This document shows positions 12,431 through 17,168 of a DNA stretch of 17,168 nucleotides, in pieces; positions within the stretch are counted from its first letter, which is position 1; each line of letters opens with the position of its first letter. A program made the position numbers and the translations under genes. Source of the stretch: JBBPYC01 sp038200275 (GTDB lineage Bacteria; Pseudomonadota; Gammaproteobacteria; Burkholderiales; Burkholderiaceae_C); NCBI GenBank assembly GCA_038200275.1, contig JBBPYC010000084.1, positions 1 to 17,168 on the forward strand, read 5' to 3'. Under the pieces are notes generated by a model. The model saw nothing but the letters and a program-made list of their open reading frames with translations, ran no database searches and was not told the DNA's origin.

Positions 12431-13387
12431 TTATTCTCCTTTGCCGCCGGCGGGCGCGGCACTGCCGTCTTGCGGGGCAGCAGCAGCCGGTGGCGAAATC
12501 GTTCCCATCGGCGATTGCGCAACACGCCGGGCGTCGGACCGGCCCATATCGGTGCTCGTGCCGCCATCACCGGGTTTGTCGCTGCCGTCAGCAGGTGCCA
12601 CATTGGGACGAGCCACTGCGGGTCGCGCAGCGCCTGTGGTCGCACGGCGTGGCTCGCGAACAGGGGGGCGATCGCCACCCGGACGGCCATCGCGACGCGG
12701 ACCACGCGGACGACGCTCATCATCCGGGCGCGGCGTCTCGGCCACAGGCAGGTCGTTGCGTCCGAGCGTATCGCCCTTGTAAACCCAGACCTTAACGCCG
12801 ATCACACCGTAGGTCGTTTTGGCTTCCGACACCCCGTAGTCGATGTCGGCGCGCAGCGTATGCAACGGCACACGACCTTCGCGATACCATTCGCAGCGTG
12901 CGATCTCGATACCGTTCAAGCGGCCCGAGGACATGATCTTGATGCCTTGCGCACCCAACCGCATCGCGTTCTGCATCGCACGCTTCATCGCGCGGCGGAA
13001 CATGATGCGCTTTTCAAGCTGTTGCGTGATGCTGTCGGCGATCAGCTTGGCATCGATTTCGGGCTTGCGCACTTCTTCGATGTTGACTGCAACCGGCACG
13101 CCGAGCATCTTGCCGAGCTCGCGCTTCAAGTTCTCGATGTCCTCGCCCTTCTTGCCGATCACGACACCCGGCCGTGCCGAGAAAATCGTGATACGGGCGC
13201 TCTTGGCAGGACGCTCGATCAGCACACGCGAGACGGAAGCGTTCTTCAGCTTCTTCTTCAGATACGTGCGGACCTTGATGTCCTCGGCCAGCATGCCGGC
13301 GAAGTCGCGGTCATTGGCATACCAGCGGCTGGCCCAGTTGCGGCTCACCGAAAGGCGAAAGCCGGTGGGGTGGATTTTTTGACCCAT
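12431..13387 (-). CDS. rpsC: 30S ribosomal protein S3 with long C-terminal extension
   Basis: Protein at the mRNA entry side of the 30S head. Residues 1-211 align with standard S3: MGQKIHPTGFRL, the KH-domain motif GVVIGKKGEDI at 74-84, and GAQGIKIMSSGRLNGIEIAR at 146-165. E. coli S3 has 233 residues; this one has 318. The extra about 105 residues (from about 214) are rich in Pro, Arg, Gly, Ala and Asp, with no predicted fold, a basic first half (RRPRGPRRDGRPGGDR) and an Ala/Pro-rich end. The extension is in frame with no break, so it is a real part of the gene. Longer S3 tails are known in Burkholderiales. It starts at ATG 19 bases after rplV. Confidence 0.98.
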   Translation of the reverse strand: MGQKIHPTGFRLSVSRNWASRWYANDRDFAGMLAEDIKVRTYLKKKLKNASVSRVLIERPAKSARITIFSARPGVVIGKKGEDIENLKRELGKMLGVPVAVNIEEVRKPEIDAKLIADSITQQLEKRIMFRRAMKRAMQNAMRLGAQGIKIMSSGRLNGIEIARCEWYREGRVPLHTLRADIDYGVSEAKTTYGVIGVKVWVYKGDTLGRNDLPVAETPRPDDERRPRGPRRDGRPGGDRPPVREPRRATTGAARPAVARPNVAPADGSDKPGDGGTSTDMGRSDARRVAQSPMGTISPPAAAAPQDGSAAPAGGKGE

Positions 13388-13406
13388 TGTGTTCGATGCT
13401 TCCCGG

Positions 13407-13736
13407 TTAGTTGCCGACCGTCAGATAGACGTGGCAGGTGGGCTTGCTGATCCGGTTTCCCCGGCCTTTAGCGCGCGCCGTGAAGCGCTTCAGGGTCGTG
13501 CCTTGTTCAACGAAGATGGTTTTAACCTTCAATTCGTCGATGTCGGCGCCGTCGTTGTGCTCGGCATTGGCGATCGCTGACTCCAGCACTTTGCGAACGA
13601 TGCCGGCTGCACGCTTCTGCGTGAACTGCAAGATATTCAAGGCTTGATCGACCCGCTTGCCGCGAATCAAATCCGCCACCAAGCGGCCTTTGTCGACCGA
13701 CAGACGGACGCCGCGTAAAACTGCGCGTGTTTCCAT
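13407..13736 (-). CDS. rplV: 50S ribosomal protein L22
   Basis: Lines the peptide exit tunnel with a beta-hairpin. The 109-residue protein opens METRAVLRGVRLSVDKGRLV and carries the L22 signature IVEQGTT-like IFVEQGTTLKRFTARAKGRG and the C-terminal HVYLTVGN. It is full length and starts at ATG 24 bases after the rpsS stop. Confidence 0.98.
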   Translation of the reverse strand: METRAVLRGVRLSVDKGRLVADLIRGKRVDQALNILQFTQKRAAGIVRKVLESAIANAEHNDGADIDELKVKTIFVEQGTTLKRFTARAKGRGNRISKPTCHVYLTVGN

Positions 13737-13760
13737 GGTGATACTTCTTTCGTCCTGTCC

Positions 13761-14039
13761 TTACTTGCGCTGGACTTTCTTGTCCGCGGGATGGCCCTTG
13801 AAGGTGCGGGTCAGCGCAAATTCACCGAGCTTGTGGCCGACCATCTGATCCGTGATGTAGACCGGCACGTGCTGTTTGCCGTTGTGCACCGCGATGGTGA
13901 GCCCGATAAATTCGGGCAGCACCATTGAGCGACGCGACCAGGTCTTGATCGGCTTTTTGTCTTTCGTCGTAACGGCTTTGTCGGCCTTGACGACCAGATG
14001 CTGGTCGACAAACGGGCCTTTTTTGAGCGAGCGAGTCAT
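13761..14039 (-). CDS. rpsS: 30S ribosomal protein S19
   Basis: Protein of the 30S head that contacts the A-site finger. The 92-residue protein opens MTRSLKKGPFVDQHL and contains the S19 signature KTWSRRSMVLPEFIG, then YITDQMVGHKLGEFALTRTF. It is full length, 12 bases after rplB. Confidence 0.98.
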   Translation of the reverse strand: MTRSLKKGPFVDQHLVVKADKAVTTKDKKPIKTWSRRSMVLPEFIGLTIAVHNGKQHVPVYITDQMVGHKLGEFALTRTFKGHPADKKVQRK

Positions 14040-14051
14040 TGGCTGGTCCCC

Positions 14052-14876
14052 TTACTTCTTGCGACGCGACACGATCATGCCCTGCGTGCGCTTGTTGTTG
14101 CGGGTGCGATAACCCTTCGTCAAATTGCCCCACGGATCGACCGCGTGGCGGCCTTCGCCGGTCTTGCCTTCGCCACCACCATGCGGGTGATCGACCGGGT
14201 TCATGACCACGCCGCGCACCGTTGGGCGAATGCCCATCCAGCGCTTGACGCCGGCCTTGCCGAGCTGGCGCAGGCTGTGCTCTTCGTTCGCAACTTCGCC
14301 AATGGTGGCGCGGCATTCGATGTGCACCTTGCGCACTTCGCCCGAGCGCATCCGCACTTGGGCATAGCTGCTCTCACGTGCCAGCAGCGTGGCCGAAGCA
14401 CCTGCCGATCGTGCGATCTGCGCGCCCTTGCCAGGCTGCAACTCGATGCAGTGAATCGTCGAACCCACCGGGATGTTGCGGATCGGCAGCGTGTTGCCGA
14501 CGCGAATCGGTGCTTCCGAACCACTCATCAGCGAGGTGCCGACTTCCACGCCACGCGGCGCAATAATATAGCGACGCTCGCCGTCCGCATAGCAGATCAG
14601 CGCGATATGCGCGGTGCGGTTCGGGTCGTACTCGACGCGCTCGACCTTGGCCGCAATGCCGTCCTTGTCGCGGCGGAAGTCCACGAGCCGGTAATGGTGC
14701 TTATGACCACCCCCTTTGTGGCGGACCGTAATGTGGCCGTTGTTGTTGCGACCCGCATTCTGGATCTGCGGCTCCAGCAACGGCGCAAACGGATCGCCCT
14801 TGTAGAGGTGATCTCGCGTGACCTTCACCACGGCGCGCTGGCCGGGTGAAGTCGGTTTCATTTTGACGACTGCCAT
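14052..14876 (-). CDS. rplB: 50S ribosomal protein L2
   Basis: Large-subunit protein near the peptidyl transferase centre, required for subunit joining. The 274-residue, full-length protein shows HKGGGHKHHYR at 53-63 and the hallmark NPVDHPHGGGEG at 226-237, with His230 equivalent to the functionally important His229 of E. coli. It starts at ATG 3 bases after the rplW stop. Confidence 0.98.
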   Translation of the reverse strand: MAVVKMKPTSPGQRAVVKVTRDHLYKGDPFAPLLEPQIQNAGRNNNGHITVRHKGGGHKHHYRLVDFRRDKDGIAAKVERVEYDPNRTAHIALICYADGERRYIIAPRGVEVGTSLMSGSEAPIRVGNTLPIRNIPVGSTIHCIELQPGKGAQIARSAGASATLLARESSYAQVRMRSGEVRKVHIECRATIGEVANEEHSLRQLGKAGVKRWMGIRPTVRGVVMNPVDHPHGGGEGKTGEGRHAVDPWGNLTKGYRTRNNKRTQGMIVSRRKK

Positions 14877-14879
14877 GAT

Positions 14880-15200
14880 TTACGCGGCCTCCCCGGTCAA
14901 GTTCAGTTGCTGGCCTTCTTTCAGGCGAACATAGGCTTTGCGGACGTTGGCGCGGCGGCCCATCGATTTGCCGAAGCGCTTGGACTTGCCGCGCACGTTC
15001 AGCACCGAGACGCCGACGACATCGACCTTGAACATCAACTCGACCGCGGCCTTGATCTCATACTTGGTGGCGTCTTGCAGCACTTTGAACGTGGCTGCAT
15101 TGCTGCGCTCAGCCGCCATGGTGGCTTTCTCGGACACGATCGGCCCGATCAGCACCTGCATCAGCCGGCCTTCGTCGAATTTGGTGGGCGCCGTTCTCAT
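14880..15200 (-). CDS. rplW: 50S ribosomal protein L23
   Basis: Sits at the tunnel exit and is the docking site for trigger factor and SRP. The 106-residue protein has the L23 core IVSEKATMAAERSNAATFKV, and KSKRFGKSMGRRANVRKAYVRL at the end. The ATG at 15200 overlaps the rplD stop as ATGA. An internal ATG at codon 14 (MQVLIGPIVSEK) would fit the family length (about 93-100) but would lose the overlap. Confidence 0.97.
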   Translation of the reverse strand: MRTAPTKFDEGRLMQVLIGPIVSEKATMAAERSNAATFKVLQDATKYEIKAAVELMFKVDVVGVSVLNVRGKSKRFGKSMGRRANVRKAYVRLKEGQQLNLTGEAA

Positions 15201-15817
15201 TGGAACATCTCCTGCAGCTTGTTCATGGCCGCTTTCGTGACCAGCACCTTGCGGTAATGCACGAGCGAAACCGGATCGGCGTAGCGCGGCTCGACGATCA
15301 TCACGTTGACCAGATTGCGCGAAGCCAGATAGAGGTTTTCATCGACTTCGTCGGCGATCACCAGAACGGAAGACAGCTTCATCGCCTTGAACTTGCTCGC
15401 GAGCTGGCTCGTCTTCGGCGAGTCCACCGTCAGCGAGTCGATCACGGCCAGCCGGCCTTCACGTGCGAGCTGCGAGAAGATCGACGCCATGCCAGCGCGG
15501 TACATCTTCTTGTTGATCTTTTGCGTGAAGTTTTCGTCCGGCATGTTCGGGAAAATCCGACCGCCGCCACGCCACAGCGGCGAGGACGTCATACCGGCCC
15601 GTGCGCGTCCGGTGCCTTTTTGCTTGAAAGGCTTTTTGGTGGAATGGCGAACCTGCTCACGATCTTTTTGCGCTCGGGTGCCTTGGCGTGCGTTGGCTTG
15701 GTATGCCACCACGATCTGATGTACGAGGTCTTCGTTGTAGGTACGACCGAACACGGTCTCCAGCGCATCGAACTGCGATGCGGCCTGACCCTGGTCGTCG
15801 AGGAGTTCGATCTGCAT
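15197..15817 (-). CDS. rplD: 50S ribosomal protein L4
   Basis: Large-subunit assembly protein that lines the exit tunnel; in E. coli it also represses its own S10 operon by acting on the leader RNA. The 206-residue protein has the tunnel-loop sequence KKPFKQKGTGRARAG at 61-75, followed by WRGGGRIFPN. Its ATG overlaps the rplC stop by one base (TGATG) and its stop overlaps rplW (ATGA), so rplC-rplD-rplW are tightly coupled. It is a candidate regulator of the leader at 16504-16650; that role is inferred from E. coli only. Confidence 0.98.
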   Translation of the reverse strand: MQIELLDDQGQAASQFDALETVFGRTYNEDLVHQIVVAYQANARQGTRAQKDREQVRHSTKKPFKQKGTGRARAGMTSSPLWRGGGRIFPNMPDENFTQKINKKMYRAGMASIFSQLAREGRLAVIDSLTVDSPKTSQLASKFKAMKLSSVLVIADEVDENLYLASRNLVNVMIVEPRYADPVSLVHYRKVLVTKAAMNKLQEMFQ

Positions 15818-16503
15818 CAGTTGGCTCCTTTGGCTGCAGCGGCGTCGACGTTCGACTTGACGGCCGGGCGCACGGTGACGAAACCGCCCTTGGAGCCCGG
15901 CACCGCACCGCGGATCAACAACAGCTGGCGTGCATCGTCAACGCGCACGATGTCGAGGTTCTGCGTGGTGATCGTCTCGTCGCCCATGTGGCCCGACATC
16001 TTCTTGCCCGGGAACACGCGGCCCGGGTCCTGCGCCATCGAGATCGAGCCCGGCACGTTGTGCGAACGGCTGTTGCCGTGCGATGCGCGCTGCGAGCGGA
16101 AATTGTGGCGCTTAATTGTGCCGGCGAAGCCCTTACCGATCGAAGTGCCCTGCACATCGACCTTCTGGCCGACCTGAAACACTGCACCGACTTCAATCAT
16201 TGCACCCGGCTGATAGTCCGAGGCCACGTCCGCTGCGATGCGGAATTCGCGAATGATTTCGCCGGCTTCGACGCCCGCTTTGGCCAGATGGCCAGCTTGC
16301 GGTTTCGTGACCCGCGAAGCTTTACGGGCACCGAAGGTCACCTGCAGTGCGACGTAACCATCGACATCCTGCGACTTAATCTGACAGACGCGGTTGTTCG
16401 ACACGTCGACCACCGTAACAGGCACGCTTTGGCCGTCGTCGGTGAACAGGCGCATCATGCCGACCTTGCGCCCGAGCAAACCCAAACGGTTGCTTTGACT
16501 CAT
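15817..16503 (-). CDS. rplC: 50S ribosomal protein L3
   Basis: Early assembly protein near the peptidyl transferase centre. From ATG 16503 it is 228 residues and opens MSQSNRLGLLGRKVGMMRLF, as in beta-proteobacterial L3. It contains GTSIGKGFAGTIKRHNF at 119-135 and SISMAQDPGRVFPGKKMSGHMG, with Gln158 at the site methylated by PrmB in E. coli. The frame is open upstream to 16557, but the extra codons do not resemble L3. GGAG lies 10 bases before the ATG. Unlike E. coli, it is separated from rpsJ by 202 bases that carry a promoter and a hairpin-rich leader. Confidence 0.98.
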   Translation of the reverse strand: MSQSNRLGLLGRKVGMMRLFTDDGQSVPVTVVDVSNNRVCQIKSQDVDGYVALQVTFGARKASRVTKPQAGHLAKAGVEAGEIIREFRIAADVASDYQPGAMIEVGAVFQVGQKVDVQGTSIGKGFAGTIKRHNFRSQRASHGNSRSHNVPGSISMAQDPGRVFPGKKMSGHMGDETITTQNLDIVRVDDARQLLLIRGAVPGSKGGFVTVRPAVKSNVDAAAAKGAN

Positions 16504-16556
16504 TGTGTTATGACTCCATGTCCTGTGCCATGCCCGCTGCAATTGGCGGATGAACA

Positions 16557-16604
16557 TGTGCTATGCAAACTTCGACTGGTGTCGAGGCTTGCATCGCATG
16601 CACA
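16557..16604 (-). other. Large stem-loop in the rplC leader
   Basis: On the minus strand TGTGC, then ATGCAAGC, then TCGAC, pair with GTCGA, GTTTGCAT and GCACA around an ACCA loop. This gives 18 pairs (one G-U) with a 5-base bulge opposite a single base and one mismatch. It lies 54 bases before the rplC ATG and inside the transcript expected from the promoter at 16653-16658. It is a candidate binding site for a ribosomal protein. Confidence 0.55.
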
Positions 16605-16626
16605 GGAAGGTTGATAAAAACCATTC

Positions 16627-16642
16627 CCTGAAAAATTTCAGG
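16627..16642 (-). other. Inverted repeat CCTGAAA/TTTCAGG near the 5' end of the rplC leader
   Basis: The 7-base arms are separated by two bases (a 6-bp stem with a 4-base loop in RNA). On the minus strand it is followed by GAATGGTTTTT. For transcripts coming from tuf-rpsJ it could act as a weak terminator; for the promoter at 16653 it lies just after the start point. Confidence 0.4.
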
Positions 16643-16652
16643 CAAGCCCACG

Positions 16653-16658
16653 ATTATA
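16653..16658 (-). promoter_or_regulatory. -10 box of a promoter between rpsJ and rplC
   Basis: A perfect TATAAT in the context GCTATAATCG on the minus strand. It would start transcription near 16646 and give rplC a leader of about 143 bases. The -35 position (16676-16681, TGCTGC) is poor and falls inside a perfect inverted repeat CAAATGC-N6-GCATTTG (16666-16685), so activation or repression there is possible. Confidence 0.55.
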
Positions 16659-16665
16659 GCGCTCT

Positions 16666-16685
16666 CAAATGCTTTGCAGCATTTG
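16666..16685. promoter_or_regulatory. Inverted repeat CAAATGC-N6-GCATTTG over the -35 position
   Basis: Perfect 7-bp arms with a 6-base spacer (TTTGCA on the plus strand, itself nearly symmetric). It lies 20 bases after the end of rpsJ and covers the -35 region of the putative rplC promoter. It may be a protein-binding site, or a hairpin ending rpsJ transcripts; no T run follows on the minus strand. Confidence 0.4.
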
Positions 16686-16705
16686 CAAGCAATAACGCGG
16701 GCCGA

Positions 16706-17020
16706 TTACTGAAGCTTGATTTCCACGTCAACGCCCGCGGGCAGATCAAGTTTCATCAGCGCATCGACCGTTTTGTCCGTTGGATCGATGATGTCCATCA
16801 GACGTTGGTGCGTGCGGATCTCAAACTGATCACGCGACGTCTTGTTGACGTGTGGCGAACGCAGGATGTCAAAGCGCTTCATACGCGTCGGCAATGGCAC
16901 GGGGCCTTTCACGATGGCGCCCGTGCGCTTGGCGGTATCGACGATCTCAGCAGCTGATTGATCAATCAGCTTGTAATCGAACGCCTTAAGGCGAATGCGG
17001 ATTTTTTGTTGCGATGCCAT
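16706..17020 (-). CDS. rpsJ: 30S ribosomal protein S10
   Basis: 30S head protein that also serves with NusB in antitermination. From ATG 17020 it has 104 residues, opens MASQQKIRIRLKAFDYKLID and contains the S10 signature PLPTRMKRFDILRSPHVNK and the tail DVEIKLQ. The frame is open upstream into tuf, but only this ATG gives S10. It starts 7 bases after the tuf stop. Its GGAG lies within the last tuf codon and stop, 10 bases before the ATG, so translation should be coupled to tuf. This groups rpsJ with the str-type operon rather than with rplC. Confidence 0.98.
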   Translation of the reverse strand: MASQQKIRIRLKAFDYKLIDQSAAEIVDTAKRTGAIVKGPVPLPTRMKRFDILRSPHVNKTSRDQFEIRTHQRLMDIIDPTDKTVDALMKLDLPAGVDVEIKLQ

Positions 17021-17027
17021 ATCTACA

Positions 17028-17168
17028 TCACTCCAAAATCTTCGCCACCACCCCAGCGCCCACGGTCTTGCCGCCTTCTCGGATGGCAAAGCGCAAGCCC
17101 TCTTCCATCGCAATCGGGTTGATCAGCTTGACCGTGATCGAGACGTTGTCGCCCGGCATCACCATTTC
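17028..17168 (-). CDS. tuf: Elongation factor Tu, C-terminal part (runs in from the right edge)
   Basis: The last 46 codons and the TGA of an EF-Tu gene. The readable protein starts EMVMPGDNVSITVKLINPIA and ends GGKTVGAGVVAKILE, the standard EF-Tu domain III end, so the copy looks intact here. It is the second tuf of the window and has the same orientation as the one at 1-139. Placement just before rpsJ corresponds to the tufA position; the usual upstream genes (rpsL, rpsG, fusA) would be outside the window. Confidence 0.97.
   Translation of the reverse strand, partial: EMVMPGDNVSITVKLINPIAMEEGLRFAIREGGKTVGAGVVAKILE

Overview
The window is an ordinary-looking stretch of a G+C-rich betaproteobacterial chromosome. 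It most resembles Burkholderiales, with a Comamonadaceae flavour. The reasons are the tRNA-Tyr/Gly/Thr-tuf block, the protein sequences, the S10 ribosomal protein cluster, a ribosomal protein S3 with a long Pro/Arg/Ala-rich tail, a stand-alone RfaE2, and a short intergenic element that resembles one I remember from Comamonadaceae. No phage, transposase, CRISPR array or restriction/defence locus was seen. No gene-free stretch exceeds 300 bases; the longest is 5276-5556 (281 bases).

Layout, left to right. (1) 1-588, minus strand: start of an EF-Tu gene (cut by the window edge) preceded by tRNA-Thr, tRNA-Gly and tRNA-Tyr genes, with a TATAAT promoter at 601-606. (2) 746-5275, minus strand: trpG, ltaE (threonine aldolase), trpD, trpC, ung. 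This is a tryptophan cluster without trpE, interrupted by ltaE, and ending in a 4-base trpC/ung overlap. (3) 5557-5871, plus strand: a small DUF2007-like protein with a C-terminal cysteine cluster. (4) 5911-7871, minus strand: purB followed by yaeQ. (5) 8017-10766, plus strand: a glutathione S-transferase, a ferritin-like/acyl-ACP-desaturase-like di-iron protein, rfaE2 (heptose-phosphate adenylyltransferase) and a GNAT acetyltransferase. (6) 10926-17168, minus strand: the end of a second EF-Tu gene, then rpsJ, rplC, rplD, rplW, rplB, rpsS, rplV, rpsC, rplP, rpmC, rpsQ and a peroxiredoxin.

How the parts work together: the right third is translation machinery. tuf and rpsJ are 7 bases apart and look translationally coupled. 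rplC onward appears to have its own promoter and a structured leader of about 145 bases. The cluster stops after rpsQ; the usual next genes (rplN, rplX, rplE and so on) are absent and a peroxiredoxin takes that place with no visible terminator before it. The left part supplies tryptophan synthesis steps (anthranilate synthase glutaminase, phosphoribosyl transfer, indole-glycerol phosphate synthesis) plus uracil repair, and ends with the tRNA-tuf transcription unit.

The most interesting items are the leader between rpsJ and rplC, the two same-direction tuf genes bracketing about 17 kb, the truncated S10-spc order, the repeat-like element that supplies the start of ltaE, and a 12-bp palindrome just downstream of a putative -10 of the di-iron gene. 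I did not find convincing evidence of a wholly new multi-gene system.
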